Assembly: GCA_026421165.1 (NCBI GenBank)
Contig: JAPKCQ010000009.1
Span: 1-32,541, forward strand
Length of the DNA stretch: 32,541 bases
Source: Lewinella sp.
GTDB taxonomy: Bacteria; Bacteroidota; Bacteroidia; Chitinophagales; Saprospiraceae
Reading direction: 5' to 3'
This document shows positions 7,462 to 15,616 of this stretch, piece after piece. A program made the position numbers and the translations under genes. The notes beneath the pieces are model-generated. The model did not search any database, was not told the DNA's origin, and worked only from the letters and a program-made list of their open reading frames with translations. Position 1 is the stretch's first letter. Each line of letters starts with the position of its first letter.

Positions 7462-10155
7462 CTACTTCCATCCAAAAAAAACAGATAAATTAGGCGTAAA
7501 CCGAAGGCCAAAATTCTCAATTGAACTCACGAAAAACGTTCGGTGATCGCCGCCGAATGGAGGCTGTTGAGGTTCCACTTCCTGGTAGCGAAAAACGCGG
7601 CTCCGAGCATTTTTACGGTTGTAGACATTAAGCAGCGACAGGCCTATTTTTCCGTAAAACCCCTTGGTCCCAGGCTTGGCTCCCCACTGGTAGAATGCAG
7701 ACAAGTCGAGCCTGTGAAAGGCGGGTAGGGCACCTGCATTCAATCCTTCCCTTTGAATGTTTTCCGGTTCCAGTCTTTCGGTCGTGACGATGATGTCGGT
7801 AGCAACAGCCGGAGAGAAACGGTTGCCCGTCCGGTACTGCCATCCGAGAGAGAATAGCCAGTGATTGGTTTCAAACGAGTTTACCCATTTGAGTTGGTGG
7901 CGGCGGTCATTGGCGGCGGGAAAAAAATTATCGGAGATCTCGGTGAAGCGCCAGTCGGTTTTACTCAGGGAATAGATTGCCCAGGAATTAAAGTTCTTCC
8001 AGCGCTTCTTGACCAACAGGTCAGCCCCAATAGCCCGGCTTGCACCGTTGAAAAAGGTGTCGCCTGGGTCCGTTGAGCTGAGCAGGTTGAGGGAGGATAA
8101 ATTGGATATTCGTTTGTGGTAGGCTTCTACGTCGATAAGCCACCCTTTCTTCTGCCAGAGCGCACCGACGGTTGCTTCCTGAGCACCGGAGACTAGAATA
8201 TCTTCGCCGTCGGCGAGGGCCCACAACGGGGTAACCCCACTGAGTTGGTCGAAATCCAGTTCAATGATTTCGTTGAAGAATTGGTGGTTCTCTCCGTAGC
8301 CTGCTTTTAGCAGGAGGTTTTTTGAAAGTTGGTAACTGGTGGTTAGCCGGGGTTCGGCGTAGACCACATTATTAGGGGCATAATATTGAAGCCGCATACC
8401 GATTTTGGCCCGCCAGGCTTTAAAGGGTTGTATGGTGTAGGTCCCGTAGGCTACGGCATTGTCTCCATTGAAAGGTTCCTGCTGAGCATCGAACTCTTCG
8501 TCGGAATTCGCTTCACTATAGCTGAAGGCACTGTTCAGCCGTTGGAATTGAAGCCCTGCTTTAATGGAACTCTGTTGGCCTACTGGCCGGAAGTAATCAG
8601 CTTTAACCGTGAAGTCACTGATGGTACTTTCTCTACCATCTTCAAAACTATTTTCGAAGCCCTGTATATCGAGTTCGAACGCAGTGAAGTTTTCATTGCG
8701 GTAGTCTGAGTGAGACACTTGCAGCCCAATATTACTACCTCCAGGTAATTGGCGTTTAAGGGAGGCACTAAGGCCGTTATTACGGGTGCTTATCGCTTCG
8801 GAAGTAGCCAGGTCAATCTCAATTTGCTCGAATGTTACCTCGTTCGCAAAGACATCGGATTGGAGAAATCCGCTGATGGTGACGGAGGTCTGCCGGTCAG
8901 GGTTCCATTGCCAACGGGCGTTGAGCTCGGTAAAATTGAAGGCTTGGTTCGTACTCTCTAGCGAATCGTTAACGCTAATATCAACGCTGCCAAAAGATAA
9001 GGTGTTGAGGGAGGTATTCTGAAAGACCTGCCGTTGAAAACTCTGGTAGGTCGGGTTGTCAAATGGACCGGTGAGGGACGTCCGCGCGGAAACATGGAGG
9101 TCGGACTTGCCTTTAATGATGGGGAACTTCACGTAAGCATCCACATGCGTGAGGTTGATGGTAGCACCAACTTCCGGCCGGTCGATGATCTTTCTGGAAG
9201 TATTCATCTCCACCACCCCGGAAAGCCGGCCGCCATAACTGGCTTCCGCTTGGCCGCGCCAGATGCGCATTTCATCGACTAGGTTTGGGGAGAAGAAAGA
9301 GATCATGCCGAAGTAATGACCGGAGGCGTAAACGTTGATGCCGTCCCAGAGAACGTGCGTTTGATCGGGTGCCCCACCACGAATGCTCAATTTTCCGGCA
9401 GACTCGTCTGGAGAGTTAATGCCAGGAAGTAGTTGGGCGGAGCGATAGACCTCTTTTTCGGTGAATCCCGGCAGAGCGGAGAGCCGACTTGGCTGGACAA
9501 TTACTTCGCGTCCTTCGAGGGAAGAAGTAACGCCGTCGGTTAGGTATTCAATGACTTCTATCGAGGTAAGTTCAATGCCGGAGGGCTGTAGTGCCAGTAC
9601 GGGACACTGCGCACCGGCGGCGTCGCTGACGGCCACGCGGAGTTGTTGGTAGCCGAGGAAATAAAAGGTCAGGCTATCGGCTGGGCGGGCGGTGATTTTC
9701 CGGCGGCACCAGCCGTCGTTGTCGGAATAGAAGCTTTGCTCGCCGTTGTTTAGGGCAGACGTTACGAAGGGCAATTCGGCGCCGTGCTCATCGGTGAGGC
9801 GTACGCATATTTCCCAGTCAACGGGCGTACCGGGGGGGAGGGTAGTGAGGACTACGTAGCCACCCGACAGGGTTTTGGCTTGGATGCCGGTGTGCTTAAA
9901 GAGGTAGTTCTCGACTTCCGGCCAGGCGGCGTCTTTAAAGTTGCGGTCGATGATTTTATCGCCGAGGGTATTGGCGAGGTAGGAGAAGGTTAGGGAATAT
10001 CCCCGCTCCAACTCGGTAAGGATGTCGGTTAGCAGGCGTTGTTCGTAATTAGCGGTAAGGCGAAAGTCTGGAGTCTCTTGGGCGTGTAATGTTTGCTGCC
10101 CGGTTGGCAGAAAGAGAAAGAATACAGAGAGGAATAAGAACCAGATGAAGCGCAT
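7462..10155 (-). CDS. TonB-dependent receptor with STN signalling domain
   Basis: Protein of 897 residues located in the outer membrane. The signal peptide is about 1-26 (MRFIWFLFLSVFFLFLPTG..LHAQ). A secretin/TonB short N-terminal (STN) domain follows at about 30-105, then a CNA-B/carboxypeptidase-like domain at about 115-200. The plug is at about 225-330 (LPGFTEKEVYRSAQLLPGI..GKLSIRGGAPDQTHVLWDGINVY). The rest is a beta-barrel ending in an aromatic-rich strand. STN domains pass ligand binding on to a FecR anti-sigma factor, and such a fecR and its sigma gene lie directly upstream, in the order sigma-fecR-receptor as in Fec systems. Ligand unknown: a ferric siderophore, another metal chelate or a peptide are possible. 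No SusD partner is present, which argues against glycan uptake. Confidence 0.92.
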   Translation of the reverse strand: MRFIWFLFLSVFFLFLPTGQQTLHAQETPDFRLTANYEQRLLTDILTELERGYSLTFSYLANTLGDKIIDRNFKDAAWPEVENYLFKHTGIQAKTLSGGYVVLTTLPPGTPVDWEICVRLTDEHGAELPFVTSALNNGEQSFYSDNDGWCRRKITARPADSLTFYFLGYQQLRVAVSDAAGAQCPVLALQPSGIELTSIEVIEYLTDGVTSSLEGREVIVQPSRLSALPGFTEKEVYRSAQLLPGINSPDESAGKLSIRGGAPDQTHVLWDGINVYASGHYFGMISFFSPNLVDEMRIWRGQAEASYGGRLSGVVEMNTSRKIIDRPEVGATINLTHVDAYVKFPIIKGKSDLHVSARTSLTGPFDNPTYQSFQRQVFQNTSLNTLSFGSVDISVNDSLESTNQAFNFTELNARWQWNPDRQTSVTISGFLQSDVFANEVTFEQIEIDLATSEAISTRNNGLSASLKRQLPGGSNIGLQVSHSDYRNENFTAFELDIQGFENSFEDGRESTISDFTVKADYFRPVGQQSSIKAGLQFQRLNSAFSYSEANSDEEFDAQQEPFNGDNAVAYGTYTIQPFKAWRAKIGMRLQYYAPNNVVYAEPRLTTSYQLSKNLLLKAGYGENHQFFNEIIELDFDQLSGVTPLWALADGEDILVSGAQEATVGALWQKKGWLIDVEAYHKRISNLSSLNLLSSTDPGDTFFNGASRAIGADLLVKKRWKNFNSWAIYSLSKTDWRFTEISDNFFPAANDRRHQLKWVNSFETNHWLFSLGWQYRTGNRFSPAVATDIIVTTERLEPENIQREGLNAGALPAFHRLDLSAFYQWGAKPGTKGFYGKIGLSLLNVYNRKNARSRVFRYQEVEPQQPPFGGDHRTFFVSSIENFGLRFTPNLSVFFGWK

Positions 10156-10208
10156 GTAGTGAATTTGGGGGGGAGGTTATGTTACTGGACATTTGTGTTT
10201 CCTTCTCT

Positions 10209-10249
10209 TCCCGGCCTCTCTCCTGGGGAGAGGGGAGACGTGGCAGGCG
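10209..10249 (-). repeat. Dispersed palindromic repeat, copy 2 (CCTCTCC..GGAGA)
   Basis: On the minus strand this reads CGCCTGCCACG, CTCCCCTCTCCC, AGGAGA, GGCCGGG, matching copy 1 at 1549. It contains a CTCTCC/GGGGAGAG stem. It sits in the 123-bp gap between the fecR 3' end and the receptor start, where it could form an intercistronic RNA hairpin. Confidence 0.65.
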
Positions 10250-10278
10250 ACAAAGTGTCCGGTAGCATGGTTGAGTAA

Positions 10279-11259
10279 TTATTTGGGCGATAGGGTAACT
10301 TTTTCACCTTGGCGTTGGTACTTCAGGCTCTCCAGCGGTAGGAGGGCGATTTGGAGGGCCAGGTCGAGAGAGTCGTGCGGGAAACCGGTATTGATGAGCT
10401 GTTCCAAATCATGACCGATAGGAAGTTGTATTTCGATATCGTACTGGCGCTCCAGTTCGGCGATGACTTCGGAGAGGGGTCGGGCGTTGAAAACGGAGCG
10501 ACCGTTTAGCCAGTCGAGGCTTTCATTGTCCGGGATGGAAGCTTCGGAAACCAGACCATTAGCATCGATACTAACGGATTGGCCGGGGGTTAATGTATAG
10601 GTATCGGCTTCGCCCTGTCCGGCGTCAGGGGAGGAAGACTCAAAGCTGACGCCGACTTTACCGGTGGAACAGCTTACCCGCATCACGCCCTCACGGCTGT
10701 AGACGTTGAAGGAAGTTCCCAGCACCCGAACCTTGCCGCGTGGTGTATTTACAGTAAAGGGCCTACCGTCTTTTTTAACCTCAAAGTAGGCCTCCCCGTC
10801 CAGTTTTACGACTCGCTCCACTTCGTCTCCATTGAAGGCGAAGGAGGTTACAGCATTGAGCTGAACGGAGGAGCCATCGGGGAGGTCTGCTTGTTCGGTA
10901 GTACCGGCGGCGGCCATTAATTCAAGGTCTACACCCGGGCGGAGTAGGAAGATAGCAGTAATCAATAGTAAAACGGCAGCGGCTGCTCCCATCCAGTAAA
11001 CGGGGTTCAAACGGAGGACCTTAGCTCCTTTAACTTCCCCTGTACCTGCGGGCGCGCCCAACTGCTTACGGCGTTCCTTAAGTTCTGCCAAGGCACCCTG
11101 GGCATCATAGGCGGGCCGTTGAAGTTCTTTAGCCGTCTGCGCCAACCGCTCGTACTCGGCAAAGCCCGGACGCGCCTTAAGCTCTCGTTCTTCGGCCTCG
11201 CTGAGCGAGCCGCCGAGCCAGCGGCCCAGTAAATCATCCTTATTGAAGTTTTCTTCCAT
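10279..11259 (-). CDS. FecR-family anti-sigma factor
   Basis: Protein of 326 residues. The ORF track starts at a GTG (11307); the ATG at 11259 begins MEENFNKDDLLGRWLGG, the normal beginning of the family, so it is preferred. A cytoplasmic sigma-binding region precedes one membrane helix at about 86-107 (VYWMGAAAAVLLLITAIFLLRPG). A periplasmic FecR domain is at about 115-215 (ADLPDGSSVQLNAVTSFAF, DGEAYFEVKKD, RPFTVNTPRGKVRVLGTSFNVY). A C-terminal DUF4974-like domain is at about 255-324 (RPLSEVIAELERQYDIEIQL). It should hold the adjacent sigma factor inactive until the STN receptor binds its ligand. It lies 57 bp after the sigma gene. Confidence 0.93.
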   Translation of the reverse strand: MEENFNKDDLLGRWLGGSLSEAEERELKARPGFAEYERLAQTAKELQRPAYDAQGALAELKERRKQLGAPAGTGEVKGAKVLRLNPVYWMGAAAAVLLLITAIFLLRPGVDLELMAAAGTTEQADLPDGSSVQLNAVTSFAFNGDEVERVVKLDGEAYFEVKKDGRPFTVNTPRGKVRVLGTSFNVYSREGVMRVSCSTGKVGVSFESSSPDAGQGEADTYTLTPGQSVSIDANGLVSEASIPDNESLDWLNGRSVFNARPLSEVIAELERQYDIEIQLPIGHDLEQLINTGFPHDSLDLALQIALLPLESLKYQRQGEKVTLSPK

Positions 11260-11316
11260 GCTTGTCGGTTGCGAGACTATAAACGAAACAGGGTAGGTCG
11301 TTTTCACCCTACCTGC

Positions 11317-11835
11317 TTAGAGTGATTTATGAATTTTTCTCAGATCGAGCAATGCACGGCTCATTCTTTTTTCTACTGCTTTCTGGCTGATGTTGAGGAG
11401 TTCGGCGATCTCGCGGTACTTCATCTCTTCCACTCTGTTTAGCAGAAAAACCTCGCGGGCACCTGCGGGTAAAGCAGCAATCGCCCGTTCCAGTTTCTCG
11501 CGAAATTCGTTCTCTTCCATCAGGTCCTGCGGGGTCTCACTTTTCTCGCTGATTCCCGCCTGGTGCGCATTGAATTTGAGGACCACTTTAGCGTGCTCCA
11601 CCTGGTTGAAGAAAAGGTTCTCCGCCACCCGAAACACAAAGGCTTTGGCTTTTTCGGGCGCCACCTTTGCACAGTTGTCCCACAATTTAAGAAAAGCATC
11701 CTGAACGAGGTCCTCGGCCTTGCCCGCATCGCCAGTCCGATATATAAGGAAGTTACGCAGCAGGGGAGCTACGCGCAGGAAGGTCTGGTCATAGACCGAC
11801 TCTTCGCAAACACCCTTGGTGGGTTCTTCCTTCAT
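11317..11835 (-). CDS. ECF RNA polymerase sigma factor (FecI-like)
   Basis: Protein of 172 residues, the usual size for sigma-70 family ECF factors. Region 2 lies at about 22-90, with the -10-binding stretch DLVQDAFLKLWDNC. Region 4 lies at about 112-168, with REVFLLNRVEEMKYREIAELLNISQKAVEKRMSRALLDLR, a helix-turn-helix that binds the -35. It is first in the sigma-fecR-receptor operon and divergent from the acidic repeat lipoprotein gene, so it may drive one or both. The ATG at 11833-11835 is the natural start. Confidence 0.95.
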   Translation of the reverse strand: MKEEPTKGVCEESVYDQTFLRVAPLLRNFLIYRTGDAGKAEDLVQDAFLKLWDNCAKVAPEKAKAFVFRVAENLFFNQVEHAKVVLKFNAHQAGISEKSETPQDLMEENEFREKLERAIAALPAGAREVFLLNRVEEMKYREIAELLNISQKAVEKRMSRALLDLRKIHKSL

Positions 11836-11993
11836 TTCGTATTAAAAGAATTATTGAAAAAATGAGAAGTGGGGTAGGGTAAAGTTATCCCTTCCTGTTT
11901 GAGGGGGCAAATTACGCATCCTGTACGAAGGGTGCTATCATCAAAACCAGGTTTGTGCAGTTACGGCTGCCAGCCTCCCCTAAAAATAACTTT
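11836..11993. promoter_or_regulatory. Divergent promoter region, sigma factor / acidic lipoprotein
   Basis: A 158-bp gap between two divergent starts. It is strongly A/T-rich next to the sigma-factor ATG and holds a G-rich block (GTGGGGTAGGGT, 11871-11882). I could not assign promoter boxes with confidence. The arrangement alone suggests shared regulation. Confidence 0.35.
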
Positions 11994-13508
11994 ATGTTTA
12001 AGTTCAAAGTAACCAACGTCTTCTACATCCTTCTCCTTGCCCTAACCTTCACCGTCGTCTCTTGCGACGAAGACTCGCTACAGGAAGACATCACCCCTAA
12101 TCTCCCCGCCACGGAGGTACAAAACCAGCTGAATATGGCAGTAGGCCGCGCGCTGCCGCCTGATGATAATACTTCCGCCGATTCCATGTGTTTTACGTTC
12201 AATTTTCCACTCGAACTTACACTGGAAGACGGTAGTACAGTTACCGTAGCCGATGAGGAAGCGCTGGAAGACGCTTTCCTGGATGCCAGATTCGCTGATA
12301 ACTTTGTCGCTGACTTCGTTTACCCCTTTTCCCTAACCCTTTCCGACGGTTCTGAAACGAGCGTTGGTGACTTTGAAGGCCTCATGGAGGTGCTCATCGA
12401 TTGCTTCGGCGACTTCGAAGATTGGGACGATGAAGGTGACTGGGACGACCACGGCGATTGCCCCGCTGACTTCGACCTTGCTGGCTCCTGTTTCGAACTG
12501 GTGTTCCCCATCACCGTAATCTCCGGTACCGGAGAAACAGAAATCACTGACGAAGAAGCCTTTGACGAGTTCCTGATCAGCCTCAACCCTAACGATGCGG
12601 TGCCTTTCCGCTTCGCTTTTCCCTTCTCTGTACTTTTGGATGACGACGATGAGATCGTTGTAATCAGCAGCAACGAAGACCTGGAAGAAGTGCTCGAAGA
12701 TTGCGACTTTAGGGAGTGGGATGATGATGATTTAGACGATTGCTTCGGCTTCGGTCTGGGAGGAGATTGCTTTGAGATTAATTTCCCGCTAACGCTGTTG
12801 ATCAACGATCAACCCGTAATCCTCGACGACGAAGAAGACTTGCTTGAAGTATTGGGTAACCTGGAGCAGGATGGCGAAGTGGACATCGAACTGGAGTTTC
12901 CCGTTTCCATTACACTGCTCAGCGACGACAGCGTTGTGACCGCCAATAGTGAGGAAGAACTAGAAGAGACCATCGAAGACGCCTGCGATTGGGACGATGA
13001 TGATGACGAAGACTGGGACATCAACGAAGGCTACGGCTGCTTTGAAATCAACTTCCCGCTCAACCTGACCATCAACGGTGAAACGGTTACCATCAACAGC
13101 GAAGAAGACTTCGCTACCATCTTTATTGACCTGGACGGAGACGTAGGACTTGACATCGAACTAGCTTACCCCGTTACCGTAACCGTTTTTGCTGACAGCA
13201 GCACAGTGGTAATCAACAACGAAGAAGAGTGGGAAGCCCTCTGTGATGCCTGCCACTTCGATGGCGGAGACGGCGGCTTTGATGACGAATGCTTTTCTTT
13301 CAATTTTCCACTGAATGTTCTCGTTGACGGTGAAACCATAACGATAGCATCTGAAGAAGGCCTGGTGGCACTCTTTACGGACTTCGACCTGGAAGCAGCC
13401 TTCGGCGGTTTCTCCTTCCCATTTAGCGTTACCATCGAAGATTCAGGAGAGGTTGTTACCGTGAACAACGAAGAAGAGTTTGCTGCACTAGCAATACGCT
13501 GTGAATAA
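11994..13508 (+). CDS. Highly acidic Cys-bounded repeat lipoprotein
   Basis: Protein of 504 residues, family not recognised. The track's GTG start (11955) adds 13 residues before the true ATG (11994), which opens a lipoprotein signal ending TFTVVSC (lipid Cys24). The mature N-terminus is acidic (CDEDSLQED), like Bacteroidota surface-export signals. The body has five repeats starting at Cys66, 166, 259, 349 and 434 (CFxxNFPLxL), each of 85-100 residues and made of two half-repeats with the pattern F/Y-P-x-x-V/L, DG, V-T-V, EEE. Most repeats end in a further Cys. The linkers between repeats are Asp/Trp-rich (DWDDDDDEDWD, EWDDDDLDD). Possible reading: a surface cation-binding or adhesive protein. 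It is divergent from an ECF sigma-FecR-TonB receptor operon and followed by a strong terminator. Confidence 0.8.
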   Translation: MFKFKVTNVFYILLLALTFTVVSCDEDSLQEDITPNLPATEVQNQLNMAVGRALPPDDNTSADSMCFTFNFPLELTLEDGSTVTVADEEALEDAFLDARFADNFVADFVYPFSLTLSDGSETSVGDFEGLMEVLIDCFGDFEDWDDEGDWDDHGDCPADFDLAGSCFELVFPITVISGTGETEITDEEAFDEFLISLNPNDAVPFRFAFPFSVLLDDDDEIVVISSNEDLEEVLEDCDFREWDDDDLDDCFGFGLGGDCFEINFPLTLLINDQPVILDDEEDLLEVLGNLEQDGEVDIELEFPVSITLLSDDSVVTANSEEELEETIEDACDWDDDDDEDWDINEGYGCFEINFPLNLTINGETVTINSEEDFATIFIDLDGDVGLDIELAYPVTVTVFADSSTVVINNEEEWEALCDACHFDGGDGGFDDECFSFNFPLNVLVDGETITIASEEGLVALFTDFDLEAAFGGFSFPFSVTIEDSGEVVTVNNEEEFAALAIRCE

Positions 13509-13589
13509 CACTTTAATGTTGTCAACAGCTATGATTCAGGAGGGCGATTCCGTTCTGCTTGATTAGAGACGAATTCATTTACGCTTTAG

Positions 13590-13622
13590 CGCCGTCTGGG
13601 ATTTTCCTGGGCGGCGTTTTTT
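13590..13622 (+). terminator. Rho-independent terminator
   Basis: CGCCGTCTGGGA (13590-13601), loop TTT, then TCCTGGGCGGCG (13605-13616) form a continuous 12-bp stem (three G-T pairs), followed directly by TTTTTT. It ends the acidic lipoprotein transcript and stands 3 bp from the ackA-pduL stop on the other strand. Confidence 0.88.
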
Positions 13623-13625
13623 GTA

Positions 13626-15440
13626 TCATCCCACAACCACCCGCCGCTTACGCAAAGTCCCAGACTCCGAAGTCTCCTGCAAAACCCCTTCCTCTCCAGT
13701 ATTAATCTCCGCAGCATTGCCCTCATCCGTATCAATGTGCATCTCCAGTTTATACTTCGGAGAGACACGGATAAGGACGTTGCCGAAGGTGAGTGAACGC
13801 TCTCCGCTGCCAACCGCTACTTCCACGATATCACGGTCCTTAACACCAAAAACGGTGGCATCTTCCGGCGTCATGTGGATGTGACGCCAGGCGCAGATCA
13901 CGCCGTCTTCGAGCAGGAACTCTCCGGCGGAGCCGATCAGTTTGCAGCCCGGGGTGTCCTCTACTTTTCCGGACTCACGGACCGGGGCGTCGATGCCCAG
14001 GAAGAACTCGTCCGTTCGGCTGATCTCCAGCTGGTCTTTGCTCCGTACGGGGCCGAGGACACGGACGCGCTCGATGGTGTTACGAGGGCCGACAACAGTA
14101 ACCGTCTCTTCGGCAGCGAACTGCCCGGGCTGACTTAGCCATTTGCGAACCTTGAGTTCGTGCCCTTTGCCAAAGAGCGCATCTACCGTTTCTTGACGGA
14201 GGTGGATGTGGCGGGCGGAGATGGCGACGGGGATGGTTGGCATGGTGTTGACGGCGTCGGCCTTCTCGATCATTTTACCGCATTCGAGGGCGATGGCGAG
14301 CTGCTCGTCGGTCCGAACCGCCAGCAGTTTTACCCGGCTGTGTTGCATGCTGAAATCGATGACGGGGATCGTTTCCAGTAGCTGGACGGCAGCATTTTTG
14401 TCTTCGTTGATGATGGCGCCCAGGTAGCCGAGGCGCTGGCTGGCACGGTGGCGGATGACCGGGCTGTTCTCCCCGATACCGCCGGTAAATACGATCGCAT
14501 CGACCCCGCCCATGACGGCAGCGTAGGCGCCGATGTATTTGCGTAGCCGGTGGGTGAATACCTGTACGGCGAGCTGGCAATCGGCGTCGCCTTTGGCGGA
14601 TTTGTCGAGGATTGTCCGCATATCGTTGCCGGCGCCGGAGAGGCCGGCCAGTCCGCTTTTACGGTTCAGGAGGTCGTCGATTTCTTCGGGGCTGAGCCCG
14701 GCCTGTTTTTGTAAGTAGGGGAGAATACTGGGGTCTATATCGCCGGAGCGGGTGCCCATCACGAGGCCTTCGAGCGGCGTCATGCCCATGCTCGTTTCCA
14801 CGGAGCGGCCGAATTCTATGGCGGCCACGGAGCAGCCGTTGCCGAGGTGGCAAGTGATAATGCGCAGGTCTTTCGGTTGCGCGTCCAGGTAGCGGGCGGC
14901 GGCGGCGGCGACGTATTTGTGGCTCGTGCCGTGGAAGCCGTAGCGCCGGATGCCGTGCTCGGCCATCAGGTCTTTCGGCAGGGCGTAGGTTTTGGCGCGG
15001 CGGGGCATGTTCTGGTGGAAAGCCGTGTCGAATACCGCGAAATGATCCACATCGGGGAAGAGCTCGCGGGCGGCTTGGATGCCGCGTAGGTTGATGGGGT
15101 TGTGGAGCGGGGCTAATTTTTCAAGGGCTTCAATTTTAGCTTCCACCGCTTCATCAACGCGTACGGCGTGGTCAAAATCTTCGCCGCCGTGGACGACGCG
15201 GTGGCCTACGCCAGCGATTGGGGTGTCTTTCAGTTTGTCCTTCAGCACTTCCAGGCAAACGGCGATGGCGCGTTCGGGGCCCTTGCTTTCTAGCTCGATT
15301 ATGGTGCCGTCGGAGAATTCAATTACGGGCGCGTCGAGGAGCCGTTCGGCGCTCATTTCCAGGCTGCGCTTACCGGTGGCGGGGTTGATTACTGCGGCCT
15401 TTACGGAGGAGGAGCCGGCGTTTATTACCAGGATTTGCAT
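13626..15440 (-). CDS. Acetate kinase fused to PduL-type phosphotransacylase
   Basis: Protein of 604 residues. Residues 1-393 form a complete acetate kinase: N-terminal VINAGSSSVKA, catalytic Arg at about 81 in GHRVVHGG, Asp138 in FDTAFH, YGFHGTSH around 167-174, GTRSGDIDP around 229-237, and FTGGIGENSP with Glu324. After a short linker, residues 403-580 form a PduL phosphotransacylase: IPVAISARHIHL (zinc ligands about His411 and His413), AEETV at 443-447, CAWRHIHMTPEDA (His520 and His522) and EMHIDTDEGNAAEI (His568). Both halves appear intact. Together they would convert acetyl-CoA plus phosphate to acetyl-phosphate, then with ADP to acetate plus ATP, or the reverse. No microcompartment signal is visible, so it is probably a cytosolic housekeeping enzyme. 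No frameshift or internal stop separates the halves. Confidence 0.93.
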   Translation of the reverse strand: MQILVINAGSSSVKAAVINPATGKRSLEMSAERLLDAPVIEFSDGTIIELESKGPERAIAVCLEVLKDKLKDTPIAGVGHRVVHGGEDFDHAVRVDEAVEAKIEALEKLAPLHNPINLRGIQAARELFPDVDHFAVFDTAFHQNMPRRAKTYALPKDLMAEHGIRRYGFHGTSHKYVAAAAARYLDAQPKDLRIITCHLGNGCSVAAIEFGRSVETSMGMTPLEGLVMGTRSGDIDPSILPYLQKQAGLSPEEIDDLLNRKSGLAGLSGAGNDMRTILDKSAKGDADCQLAVQVFTHRLRKYIGAYAAVMGGVDAIVFTGGIGENSPVIRHRASQRLGYLGAIINEDKNAAVQLLETIPVIDFSMQHSRVKLLAVRTDEQLAIALECGKMIEKADAVNTMPTIPVAISARHIHLRQETVDALFGKGHELKVRKWLSQPGQFAAEETVTVVGPRNTIERVRVLGPVRSKDQLEISRTDEFFLGIDAPVRESGKVEDTPGCKLIGSAGEFLLEDGVICAWRHIHMTPEDATVFGVKDRDIVEVAVGSGERSLTFGNVLIRVSPKYKLEMHIDTDEGNAAEINTGEEGVLQETSESGTLRKRRVVVG

Positions 15441-15513
15441 AGGTGTTTGTGCTTTTGGTTCGGTGGTATTTTAGGACTAACGCGCAGGGTGGGGCTGGGT
15501 TTTATGGCTTTGT

Positions 15514-15616
15514 CTTTTTTCGGGCGCTGACGCGGGATGCAGGGGGAGGTTTTTGGAGAGCCCCGGACTCTGCTGCTCCAAAACCTTTCACCGCACCAGC
15601 GGCCGCGCCACTAAAA
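15514..15616. repeat. T-run/GGCGC/ACGC element, copy B, full palindrome
   Basis: The left arm runs from a T-run through CGGGCGCTGACGCGGGATGC to GGTTTTTGGAG (15515-15558). The right arm runs from CTCCAAAACC (15576-15585) through CCGCACCAGCGGCCGCGCCACTAAAA (to 15616). Read in reverse complement, the right arm repeats the left one block by block, so the whole unit is a long imperfect hairpin. It fills most of the gap between ackA-pduL and the MFS gene and ends one base before the MFS stop codon. Confidence 0.7.

Noticed and set aside
12320-12805. Ser-rich 161-residue minus-strand ORF (and 12809-13024, 13166-13525)
   Set aside because: Mirror image of the Asp/Glu-rich lipoprotein: GAY/GAR codons read in reverse give Ser-rich frames. 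Not real genes.
13626-15440. Bacterial microcompartment locus suggested by the PduL domain
   Set aside because: No shell protein genes or encapsulation peptide were seen; the PduL part is fused to acetate kinase and looks cytosolic.
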